NCBI GenBank assembly: GCA_021413535.1
Contig: JAIOQF010000092.1
Location: 1-6,953 of the forward strand
DNA: 6,953 nucleotides
Direction: 5' to 3'
Origin: Verrucomicrobiota bacterium
GTDB lineage: Bacteria; Verrucomicrobiota; Verrucomicrobiia; Verrucomicrobiales; Verrucomicrobiaceae
The stretch's first letter is position 1. Every line of letters starts with the position of its first letter. Of this stretch, positions 1 to 5,917 are shown piece after piece. The notes under the pieces are model-generated. The model was not told where the DNA came from, searched no databases, and saw only the letters and a program-made list of their open reading frames with translations. The position numbers and the translations under genes were made by a program.

Positions 1-1130
1 ATAAGCAGCCGTTGCCCCAAGCTCATGAAGTCTCGGCACCACGGCAACAATCTCCTGCTCCGGATGTCAGGTCGCCGTCAAACTCGCAGGATTCTGCGAC
101 CGGTAATACCCCCGGCATATCGGATTCTCCAACCTCCGCACATCCGTCTCCGCTGCAGACATCTTCCGTGCCGGACATGGTCAACGGAATCTGGAACGTG
201 GTGCACAGCTCCCAAGAGGGAAGTAAGCATTTGGAATCGAAAGATGCACGGTTCGGCCCCGAATGCCATGACGGCGCGATCCGTGCCACTATTGCTGCTA
301 AAGCCAACGACTGGGCTCACATCGAGCTTAGGTGCGACAAAGAAGGAAGCCGTTATAGTTTTATTTTGAAACCGACCGGCAAGGCGGTGATTGGTTATTT
401 GAAACCACGGGTCAAAGGAGAGGTTGTATTGCAGGTTGATTATGACAAAAATATCAGGCAATCCGATCATACCATCGAATTTCGAGCCGTTGGTCGCAAG
501 TTGACAGGGTTGGTGAATGGGGTGGAAATGTTGTCAGTGGAAGATGATAGAATCAGTAGCGGGTGTTTTGGCATCGAGTCTAAATTCCTAGATTCATATC
601 GCGAAGTCGCCTTCCTCAATCTGGATCAATCGAATCCATCGCAGATTATAACCGCCGCACCGGTAAGTTCTGCACCCAGCACAGACAGCCGACTTCCTAA
701 AATCGAAACCGAGTTCCAAGAAGCTTTCGACCGTGACATCGTCCGGGCGCGTGAAGCTGCCGTGGCCGATCTTGATGCGAAATATGTCGCTGCCCTGGGA
801 CGCGCGGACGCTGCCGCCATCAATGCCGGCAAATCAGACGAGTCCCTCCGTCTCAAGGAAGAAATACAACGGGTGCAAAACAAACAGCCCACGCCCTCGA
901 ACGAGGTCGAACCCGTGCCCGCCAGTCTCAAGCAGCTGCGCGCCACCTACGACGGCGCACTTGCCAAGATCGAACATGAATGGGACGCGAAGTCGCGAAC
1001 CAGTTACGATGAACTCGACCGGCAGCTTGACGGGTTGCAGAAAAGCTTGATTGAGGAAAATCGTCCAGACGAGGCGTCATTGGTCAAAACCAAGCGCGAT
1101 CAAATTGCCGATAAAATAACCCGGCCCTGA
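1..1130 (+). CDS. C-terminal part of a multidomain protein: Pro/Ser linker, DUF1080/LamG-like sandwich, two helical modules (5' partial)
   Basis: The reading frame is open to the left edge (first full codon at position 3), so the TTG at 12 is unlikely to be the start and the N-terminus is missing. Residues are counted from that TTG. Residues 1-55 are a Pro/Ser/Gln/Thr-rich linker. Residues about 56-207 look like a beta-sandwich of the 3-keto-disaccharide hydrolase (DUF1080)/LamG type, with HTIEFRAVG, LVNGVEM, SGCFGIES and a closing REVAFLNLD. Residues 228-289 and 306-367 are two related, charged, coiled-coil-like helical modules, each with an aromatic-x2-A-aromatic/Leu start and a late DE-S-L signature. 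No signal peptide or membrane segment lies in the visible part. In Verrucomicrobiota and Planctomycetota, such tails often follow a Ser/Thr kinase domain or a membrane anchor, so this may be a kinase C-terminus or an envelope protein; the missing N-terminus decides. No catalytic role can be assigned. The gene converges on the 6S RNA and pheT. Confidence 0.85.
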   Translation, partial: KQPLPQAHEVSAPRQQSPAPDVRSPSNSQDSATGNTPGISDSPTSAHPSPLQTSSVPDMVNGIWNVVHSSQEGSKHLESKDARFGPECHDGAIRATIAAKANDWAHIELRCDKEGSRYSFILKPTGKAVIGYLKPRVKGEVVLQVDYDKNIRQSDHTIEFRAVGRKLTGLVNGVEMLSVEDDRISSGCFGIESKFLDSYREVAFLNLDQSNPSQIITAAPVSSAPSTDSRLPKIETEFQEAFDRDIVRAREAAVADLDAKYVAALGRADAAAINAGKSDESLRLKEEIQRVQNKQPTPSNEVEPVPASLKQLRATYDGALAKIEHEWDAKSRTSYDELDRQLDGLQKSLIEENRPDEASLVKTKRDQIADKITRP

Positions 1131-1140
1131 AATCGGTCGC

Positions 1141-1183
1141 AAAAAAACCGCTCCGCCAGAGCAAGCTCAACAGCGGAGCGGTT
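1141..1183 (-). terminator. Intrinsic terminator behind the 6S RNA (and pheT)
   Basis: Perfect 11-bp inverted repeat: AACCGCTCCGC at 1146-1156 and GCGGAGCGGTT at 1173-1183, separated by 16 nt. The loop itself contains the small inverted repeat GAGC-AA-GCTC (1159-1168). A run of seven A on the + strand (1141-1147) becomes a U run right after the stem when read on the - strand. The right side has only two T on the + strand, so this is a strong leftward terminator and at best a poor one for the rightward gene ending at 1130. Confidence 0.88.
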
Positions 1184-1185
1184 AG

Positions 1186-1370
1186 AAACCCACGAGTGCC
1201 GTCTCAGTTGCTGGCTGCCGTTCCCAAATAAGGCGACAGGGTGGAGGCCCGCTTAGTGACGCGCAGCCTTCCAATGAAGGCATGGCTTTGCGGCAATGGC
1301 GTAGCCCCCGGTGCAATCAATTATCGGTTCGGGCCATGTGCGACTGGAACGACGAACACCGCAGGAAAGG
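1186..1370 (-). ncRNA. ssrS: 6S RNA (SsrS), regulator of housekeeping RNA polymerase
   Basis: 6S RNA mimics an open promoter and binds sigma70-type RNA polymerase holoenzyme, lowering transcription in slow growth. Read on the - strand, the region folds as one long interrupted rod. The closing stem is CCUGCGGUGUUCGUC (1365-1351) against GACGGCACUCGUGGG (1203-1189), with G-U pairs and single-base bulges. The 5' side of the central bubble (1332-1311), CGAACCGAUAAUUGAUUGC, closely resembles E. coli UGAGCCGAUAUUUCAUACC, the product-RNA template. The apex is a perfect 6-bp hairpin, GCCUUC-AUUG-GAAGGC (1281-1266). The 3' side ends in GGCAGCC...ACGGCACUCGUGGGUUUC, like the E. coli 3' arm. The length of about 185 nt is typical. 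It lies 47 bp after pheT and is followed by a terminator at 1141-1183. Exact ends are estimates. tmRNA, RNase P and SRP signatures are absent. Confidence 0.8.
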
Positions 1371-1376
1371 GGGTTC

Positions 1377-1405
1377 CGTTTCTGGAAAAAACTTCAGGCT
1401 GTCAA
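1377..1405 (-). promoter_or_regulatory. Possible promoter for the 6S RNA
   Basis: On the - strand a perfect consensus -35 box TTGACA (1405-1400) lies 12 bp after the pheT stop codon. Seventeen bases further on is GAAACG (1382-1377), a poor match to a -10 box. A start about seven bases beyond it would fall near 1370, just where the 6S closing stem begins. The position fits well but the -10 box is weak. The alternative is read-through from pheT followed by processing. Confidence 0.35.
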
Positions 1406-1417
1406 AGATCAGGGGTC

Positions 1418-3799
1418 TCAGCGGATGACCGCAGGCAGCGTGCCAAGCAGAACTTTCAAGATACGCGCATGTGCTTCATCCACTTCTTTCGACTCCAGTG
1501 TGCGCTCCGGCGAGCGATACGTCAAGCGCCAGGCCATGGACTTTTTGTCACTTGCCAGCTTCTGGCCGGTGGGATCAGCAAAGACATCGAAGACTTCCGC
1601 GCCAGTCAGCATCGGTTCCTTTTTCTGCTGGCCACCAAAGAACTCGCCGATCTTTGCGTTCGGCAGGTCTGCGGGAACTTCAAGCGCCACATCGCGCGTC
1701 ATACCGGGGAAGCGCGGCAGCTCGGTGAACTTGGCCGCGCCTTGGGTTCCCTGTTGCAGCGCACTGAGTGAAAGCTCCGCGACATACACTGGATTTCTCG
1801 AGTCGATTTCCCGCGCCCGTGCCGGATGCAATTGCGCGATCCATCCCAGAGTTTTACTTCCACGTTTTACTTCCGCGCTCAGCAGCCAGCCATCTAGTGG
1901 TTTGGGCGCGAGATCCAGCGATGATCCCGTCAGCGCTTCCAGGGTGCCGCGCAGATCATAGACATCAGCAGGCGCGCTATCTTTTTCATGCCAGCTTATC
2001 GGTTGCGAAGGACCGCTGAGCAGCAGCGCGATGCGTTCTTCCTCGCGCGATGTTCCGTTGGGATTGGTGAGGAAAACCCGGCCGATTTCAAAGAAGCGCA
2101 AGCGCGCCTGGCCTTGGCGGATGTTCAACGCTGCAGTGGCAATCAATCCGGGCACAATGCCGGGACGCAGCGTGGTGTGATCTTCGCTCAATGGATTTTT
2201 CACCGTGACCGTTTTGTCGGCGGAAACGGGCGGTCCCAGCACATCGTGCAACTGCGCAACGGAGACGAGTCGCAGTGTCTGGGCCTCGAACCAGCCGCGA
2301 TTCACCAAGGCATGACGCAGTGACATGGCGAAGTCATAGGCCCGGTCCGGGTTCTGGCTCGATGTGAATGCGCCTGAGGTGCGGCCAGGGACGCGGTCGA
2401 GTCCGATGACCCGCGAGACTTCTTCGACAAGATCAATCGAACGCTGCAAGTCCATGCGATACGATGGGATGCTCCACGCGTCGCCTGATTTCTGAAGACC
2501 GAGCGATGAAAGCACGCGCTCCATTTCTTCGCGGGAGAGATCGGGAATGCCGAGCAACTTCAAGGCGCGGTCTTCGTCCAAGATGACATCGTGAGTGAGC
2601 TGAGGAGCCTCGCCGGCGACGAGTTGTTCCGTATCGGCTTGTCCACCTGCGATTTCGAGGATGAGTTTGACCGCCAATGCGGAGGCCTTTCTTGCGTTCT
2701 GTGGATCGACGCCGCGCTCGAAACGGTAGCTGGAGTCGCTGCTCAGACCGAGGCGACGCGCCGTGCGGCGGATACCGGCAGGAATAAAATAAGCGGACTC
2801 GAGGAGAATGTCCTTCGTGCCTTCGATGACGCCGCTGTCTGAGCCACCCATGACGCCGGCGATGGCGAGAGCCTTGGATGAATCGGCGATCACGAGGTCG
2901 CTGCTGTCGAGTGTGCGGACAATTCCATCCAGCGTGGTGATGGATTCGCTGTCGGCGGCGTGGCGCACGATGATGGCGCCGTCGAGCTTCGCAAGATCGA
3001 AGGCGTGAAGCGGATGGCCGGTCTCGTGCAGCACAAAGTTCGTGATGTCCACGATGTTGTTGATGGGTCGGAGACCGATGCTTTGCAGTCGCACCTGAAG
3101 CCATTCCGGACTGGGAGCAACGGTGACGCCGCGAATGATGCGCGCGGTGTAGAGTGGGCACCCGTCTGCGGCTTCGAGACGGATTTCCTTCGGTGTCGCT
3201 GTCTTCTCTGCCGCAGTATTTAACTCCGCAGGCGCGTTAAGTTTTTTTCCCGTGAGCGCGGCGAGTTCGCGTGCGAGGCCGAAGTGGCTGAGCAGATCGG
3301 GCCGGTTGGGGGTGATCTCGAGGTCGAAAATCACATCGGGCGGCTGGAGGTCGCGGAAAAGTTTTCCGACCGGTGCGCCCGCATCGAGGATGAGCAGTCC
3401 GGCGGAGTCATCAGTGAGTCCAAGTTCGCGACCACTGCACATCATGCCATTGGACTGCACGTCGCGCAGCTTTCCTTCCTTGATGACGATGCCGCCCGGC
3501 AGAGTGGCGCCGGGTAGCGCCAGCGGGATCTTGTCGCCCACTTTGTAATTTTTCGCCCCGCAGACGATCTGGCGGGGTGTGCCGCTGCCGTCATCCACCT
3601 GACAGACGCTGAGCCGGTCGGCGTTCGGGTGCTGCTTCGATTCGAGAATCTGTGCGACCACGATTTTGTCGGAGTCAATGCCGCGCACTTCGACGCCCTC
3701 GACTTCGATGCCGGCAAACGTGAGCAGGTCACGCATCTTATCGACGTTGAGATCGGCGAGTTCGATGTGCATTTTAAGCCAGGATAAAGAAACTTTCAT
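1418..3799 (-). CDS. pheT: Phenylalanyl-tRNA synthetase beta subunit
   Basis: PheT pairs with PheS as an alpha2-beta2 cytoplasmic enzyme that charges tRNA-Phe. The beta chain binds tRNA and edits mischarged Tyr-tRNA-Phe. The protein is 793 residues, normal for the bacterial long form. The start at 3799 is chosen because MKVSLSWLK is the standard family N-terminus; a longer frame up to 3853 would overlap pheS. In order: tRNA-binding OB-type domain (about 40-150; HPNADRLSVCQVD, SNGMMCSGRELG); B3/B4 editing region (about 210-390; NNIVDITNFV, GHPLHAFD, GVMGGSDSGV, SSYRFERGVD); B5 (about 395-475) with the metal-site pattern D450, D456, E459, E460; the non-catalytic synthetase-like core (about 480-690; NPLSEDHTTLRPG, RFFEIGRVF); and the FDX-ACB domain (691-793; ELPRFPGMTRDVALEVP). 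All domains are intact. It begins 19 bp after the pheS stop with no Shine-Dalgarno motif, so translation is probably coupled to pheS. Confidence 0.98.
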   Translation of the reverse strand: MKVSLSWLKMHIELADLNVDKMRDLLTFAGIEVEGVEVRGIDSDKIVVAQILESKQHPNADRLSVCQVDDGSGTPRQIVCGAKNYKVGDKIPLALPGATLPGGIVIKEGKLRDVQSNGMMCSGRELGLTDDSAGLLILDAGAPVGKLFRDLQPPDVIFDLEITPNRPDLLSHFGLARELAALTGKKLNAPAELNTAAEKTATPKEIRLEAADGCPLYTARIIRGVTVAPSPEWLQVRLQSIGLRPINNIVDITNFVLHETGHPLHAFDLAKLDGAIIVRHAADSESITTLDGIVRTLDSSDLVIADSSKALAIAGVMGGSDSGVIEGTKDILLESAYFIPAGIRRTARRLGLSSDSSYRFERGVDPQNARKASALAVKLILEIAGGQADTEQLVAGEAPQLTHDVILDEDRALKLLGIPDLSREEMERVLSSLGLQKSGDAWSIPSYRMDLQRSIDLVEEVSRVIGLDRVPGRTSGAFTSSQNPDRAYDFAMSLRHALVNRGWFEAQTLRLVSVAQLHDVLGPPVSADKTVTVKNPLSEDHTTLRPGIVPGLIATAALNIRQGQARLRFFEIGRVFLTNPNGTSREEERIALLLSGPSQPISWHEKDSAPADVYDLRGTLEALTGSSLDLAPKPLDGWLLSAEVKRGSKTLGWIAQLHPARAREIDSRNPVYVAELSLSALQQGTQGAAKFTELPRFPGMTRDVALEVPADLPNAKIGEFFGGQQKKEPMLTGAEVFDVFADPTGQKLASDKKSMAWRLTYRSPERTLESKEVDEAHARILKVLLGTLPAVIR

Positions 3800-3818
3800 G
3801 ACGGGAAAAGTTGAGGAA

Positions 3819-4835
3819 TTAGAACTGCGCCAGGAAGCGCACATCATTCTCAATGAGATGACGGATGTCGGTGATGCCGTGGAGGATCATCGCGAGACGA
3901 TCCAATCCCAGGCCGAAGGCGAAGCCGGTGACTTCGGCGGGATCAAAAACTTTGTCGCCGCGCGTTTTGGAAATGGCTTCGAAGACGGCGGGATCAACCA
4001 TGCCACAGCCGGCGATCTCAATCCATTTCGCTTCCTGCCCCTTGGCTTCCAGCTTGATGTCGATCTCGAAGCTTGGTTCCGTAAAGGGGAAGAAATGCGG
4101 CCGAAAGCGCACCTGCGTTCCGGAGCCGAAGATTTCCTGGAAGAAAAATTCCAGCGTGCCTTTCAAGTCGGCGAGGCTGACATCGCGATCAACGTAAAGA
4201 CCCTCGAGCTGGTTGAACACGCTGAGATGAGTGGCGTCGATCTCATCGCGTCGATAGGCCGCACCCGGTGCGATGATGCGGATGGGGAGGGATTTCGCGG
4301 TCTCCATGGTGCGGACTTGCACGGTGCTGGTGTGCGTCCGCAGCAGGCGTCCGTCTGGTAGATAGAATGTATCTTTTTCGTTCCGCGCAGGATGATCGGC
4401 CGGCGTGTTCAGCGCATCGAAGCAATGCCACTCGGTCTCGATCTCTGGTCCGTCGGCGAGTGCGAAACCCATGCGTCGCAGCGCTTGCACCGCTCGGTCG
4501 CGCAATCGCGTCAGGGGATGCAGCGCACCGCTGGCCGCTGGACGTCCGGGCAGCGTGAGGTCGATGCCCTTGGCCGCCTCAGCATCCTTCGCGGACTGGA
4601 GCAGCTCCAGTTTTTCATCAATGCCGTTTCCCAGTGCGTTGCGCACTTCGTTGAGCTTGGCGCCCACTGCGGCTTTCTGATCGGAGGAAACATTTCTCAT
4701 GCCGGCGGCGAGGGCAGTGAGGCGACCTTTTTTTCCGAGATAGGCAACGCGGAAATTTTCCAGTCCGGTTTCGTCAGTGATCCCGGAGAGTTCAGCGAGA
4801 CCTCCGGTTTGGATTTGTTCGAGTTCCGTGAGCAT
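3819..4835 (-). CDS. pheS: Phenylalanyl-tRNA synthetase alpha subunit
   Basis: PheS is the catalytic class II chain that activates phenylalanine with ATP and transfers it to tRNA-Phe. The protein is 338 residues from the ATG at 4835 (MLTELEQIQ). An in-frame TTG at 4889 would add 18 residues, but it lies inside the T-rich tail of the hairpin at 4883-4917 and is not favoured. Residues 1 to about 90 form the N-terminal coiled coil that contacts tRNA, with the typical YLGKKGRLT at 32-40. Catalytic motifs follow: HPARNEKDTFYLPDGRLLRT (148-167), motif 2 (185-212; IRIIAPGAAYRRDEIDATH ending NQLEG), FRPHFFPFTEPSFEID (244-259), GCGMV (276-280) and motif 3 GFAFGLGLDRLAMI (304-317). The conserved Ala of the phenylalanine pocket (GFAFG, Ala306) is present. 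The protein ends ENDVRFLAQF, as is usual. It precedes pheT by 19 bp in the same operon. No Shine-Dalgarno motif is visible. Confidence 0.98.
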   Translation of the reverse strand: MLTELEQIQTGGLAELSGITDETGLENFRVAYLGKKGRLTALAAGMRNVSSDQKAAVGAKLNEVRNALGNGIDEKLELLQSAKDAEAAKGIDLTLPGRPAASGALHPLTRLRDRAVQALRRMGFALADGPEIETEWHCFDALNTPADHPARNEKDTFYLPDGRLLRTHTSTVQVRTMETAKSLPIRIIAPGAAYRRDEIDATHLSVFNQLEGLYVDRDVSLADLKGTLEFFFQEIFGSGTQVRFRPHFFPFTEPSFEIDIKLEAKGQEAKWIEIAGCGMVDPAVFEAISKTRGDKVFDPAEVTGFAFGLGLDRLAMILHGITDIRHLIENDVRFLAQF

Positions 4836-4882
4836 GATGGGTTCGTCGTTGCGGCGGATGAAAGTGCTGGGACTGATTTTGG

Positions 4883-4917
4883 AAAACAAAAAGCTGGAGC
4901 GTTGGGCCCCAGCTTTT
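4883..4917 (-). terminator. Terminator or attenuator hairpin between rplT and pheS
   Basis: Inverted repeat AAAAGCTGG (4889-4897) and CCAGCTTTT (4909-4917), a perfect 9-bp stem with an 11-nt loop. Read leftward, the stem is followed by TTTTTGTTTT (4892-4883, partly within the stem), the hallmark of an intrinsic terminator on the - strand. It lies 35 bp past the rplT stop and about 50 bp before the pheS start. It could end an rpmI-rplT transcript, or let part of it through to pheST as an attenuator. On the + strand the T run is shorter. Confidence 0.75.
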
Positions 4918-4952
4918 CGTCACATTAGAAGAACTTATTGGACCGCAGGGTC

Positions 4953-5348
4953 TTAGGCGGCTTGGGCTGGTTTCCGAAGCGGCACGCCTTTCTTTTCGAG
5001 AGCTTTGAGGCTTTGCTGGATGAGGGCTTGGAACGCGGCGTCGTCGTTGATCGCGATGTCCGAGAGGACTTTGCGGTCGAGTTCGATGCCGGCGGCCTTG
5101 AGGCCTTCCATAAATCGGGCGTAGCTCAGGCCATGGGCCCGGGCTGCGGCATTGACGCGTTGAATCCAGAGGCCGCGGAATTCGCGCTTGCGGTTCTTGC
5201 GGTCACGATAGCTGTATTGCATCGCCTTGCGGACAGCGTCCTTGGCGTAGCGGTAGAGCTTCGAGCGGAAACCGCGAAAGCCTTTGGCTTCTTTGAGCAC
5301 GCGCTTGCGGCGCTTGCGACTGGCGGGAGAGTTGGTGGATCTTGGCAT
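4953..5348 (-). CDS. rplT: Large-subunit ribosomal protein L20 (bL20)
   Basis: L20 binds 23S rRNA early in 50S assembly, and in several bacteria also represses its own operon by binding the mRNA. The 131-residue protein begins MPRSTNSPASRKRRKRVLK. It has the diagnostic blocks AKGFRGFRSKLYRYAKDAV (21-39), QYSYRDRKNRKREFRGLWI (44-62), RVNAAARAHGLSYARFMEGL (64-83) and AAGIELDRKVLSDIAINDDA. The N-terminal half is the long basic helix that threads into rRNA, and the C-terminal half is the globular RNA-binding domain. The usual length is about 117-120 residues; the extra 11-14 residues are a basic C-terminal tail (EKKGVPLRKPAQAA). The ATG at 5348 is the only sensible start. No Shine-Dalgarno motif precedes it (ACAGAACCGACCCC). 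The gap to rpmI is 119 bp, long for two ribosomal protein genes. Confidence 0.98.
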   Translation of the reverse strand: MPRSTNSPASRKRRKRVLKEAKGFRGFRSKLYRYAKDAVRKAMQYSYRDRKNRKREFRGLWIQRVNAAARAHGLSYARFMEGLKAAGIELDRKVLSDIAINDDAAFQALIQQSLKALEKKGVPLRKPAQAA

Positions 5349-5467
5349 GGGGTCGGTTCTGTGATCAGGCTGTTGTTAGGTGTCGGTGCGGCGTCTCGCT
5401 TGATCGAAGGCTTCGCATGCGCGTTGCCAGGCGTTCGCACCGTGTTCCGCGGGACGCGGAAAAATGA
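5349..5467 (-). other. rpmI-rplT spacer with small inverted repeats
   Basis: This 119-bp spacer holds no gene. It contains several short GC-rich inverted repeats: CCGCG-GGA-CGCGG (5447-5459), directly after the rpmI stop on the - strand, and CGAAG-G-CTTCG (5405-5415), which runs into GCATGC (5415-5420). There is no U run, so these do not look like terminators. They could fold the rplT leader; a role in L20 feedback is a guess. Confidence 0.4.
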
Positions 5468-5677
5468 TCATCCCCAAGGCATGGCCTGCTTCACAGCATA
5501 GGCGTCCGTTTCATGGACGACTGCGGTCTTGCGAAGGCGCATCTTGCGTTTGGCGCTCTTACCTTGCAGCAAATGGCGTTTGCCTTGACGGCGGCGGAGC
5601 ACCTTGCCGGTGCCGGTGATTTTGAACCGCTTGGAAACGGATTTGCGGGTTTTGGCGATGCCAGCGTTTTTGGACAT
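5468..5677 (-). CDS. rpmI: Large-subunit ribosomal protein L35 (bL35)
   Basis: L35 is a small, very basic protein of the 50S subunit. The 69-residue product starts MSKNAGIAKTRKSVSKRFKI and has the family pattern K-T-R-K-S-x2-KRFK-x-TGTGKVLRR (9-30) followed by GKRHLLQGKSAKRKMRLRK. The length is close to the usual 64-66. A longer in-frame version beginning with TTG at 5806 was rejected because its N-terminus is unlike any L35 and lies in the leader region. The sequence before the ATG (CCCCGCCCCT) has no Shine-Dalgarno motif. rpmI is the first visible gene of the leftward cluster. infC, which usually precedes it, is absent here, so the promoter must lie in the 250-bp region to the right. Confidence 0.97.
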   Translation of the reverse strand: MSKNAGIAKTRKSVSKRFKITGTGKVLRRRQGKRHLLQGKSAKRKMRLRKTAVVHETDAYAVKQAMPWG

Positions 5678-5739
5678 AGGGGCGGGGATGCTAGGTGGAA
5701 TGGACACGAATGCAAGTAGAAAAAGCAAATGATCAACAG

Positions 5740-5777
5740 CTCTTCGGATTGATTCCGGATGTGAGTGTCTCTTCGGA
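5740..5777. repeat. Direct repeat of CTCTTCGGA, two copies
   Basis: CTCTTCGGA occurs at 5740-5748 and again at 5769-5777, start to start 29 bp (just under three helical turns). On the - strand both copies read TCCGAAGAG within the presumed rpmI leader or promoter. They could be sites for a DNA-binding protein or an RNA-binding protein, or chance. The repeat itself is plain in the sequence; the function is unknown. Confidence 0.5.
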
Positions 5778-5872
5778 GGGAAGTTATTGGATAATTCATC
5801 AAACAAAAAACAAGAGGGAAGCCATCCGCGCCTCTCAAAGGTGAGAAAGTGACCGAAATTAAAAATTAGATA

Positions 5873-5900
5873 TTGATTAACCCTCTGTAACTGTTAAAAA
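5873..5900 (+). promoter_or_regulatory. Candidate promoter of the histidine kinase gene
   Basis: TTGATT (5873-5878) and TAAAAA (5895-5900) are 16 bp apart, and each matches the sigma70 consensus at four of six bases. The region is A+T-rich upstream as well (GAAATTAAAAATTAGATA). A start near 5907 would give a leader of about 23 nt. The call is weak because A+T-rich DNA yields such matches by chance. Confidence 0.3.
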
Positions 5901-5901
5901 C

Positions 5902-5917
5902 TAAGTTCTATTAAGTT
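5902..5917 (+). repeat. TAAGTT direct repeat with 10-bp spacing
   Basis: TAAGTT occurs at 5902-5907 and 5912-5917, exactly one helical turn apart, just upstream of the kinase start. It is followed by the inverted repeat GTTTA-TT-TAAAC (5915-5926), which ends three bases before the ATG. Tandem half-sites at 10-bp spacing are typical of response-regulator binding, so autoregulation is possible. The sequences are short and A+T-rich, so chance is a serious alternative. Confidence 0.35.

Noticed and set aside
1141..1183. Terminator for the rightward gene ending at 1130
   Set aside because: Only two T follow the stem on the + strand; the U run exists only in the leftward direction.
1141..1417. tmRNA, RNase P RNA or SRP RNA as the identity of the RNA downstream of pheT
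   Set aside because: No tRNA-like CCA end or tag frame, no RNase P core signature and no SRP GGAAG/GCAG loop motif. The 6S arrangement fits much better.
1241..1771. Rightward open frame of 176 codons, and an overlapping one at 1311-1961
   Set aside because: They lie antisense to the 6S RNA and to the FDX-ACB end of pheT, have no recognisable protein features and arise from GC-rich codon use on the opposite strand.
2433..3161. Leftward frame of 242 codons within pheT
   Set aside because: Arg/His/Ser-rich translation in another frame of pheT, typical of a shadow of a GC-rich gene.
3666..4361. Rightward open frame of 231 codons across the pheS/pheT junction
   Set aside because: It is antisense to intact pheS and pheT with conserved motifs, and its translation shows no domain.
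4836..4889. Longer PheS beginning at TTG 4889
   Set aside because: The extra 18 residues are not family-like and the start codon lies in the T tract of the terminator hairpin.
4836..4952. Phe-codon leader peptide attenuator before pheS, as in E. coli
   Set aside because: No short frame with a run of Phe codons exists. The only frame in the right place is the pheS extension from TTG 4889, with just two Phe.
5678..5806. Longer L35 beginning at TTG 5806
   Set aside because: The extra 43 residues are hydrophobic or proline-rich and unlike any L35; the family start is the ATG at 5677.
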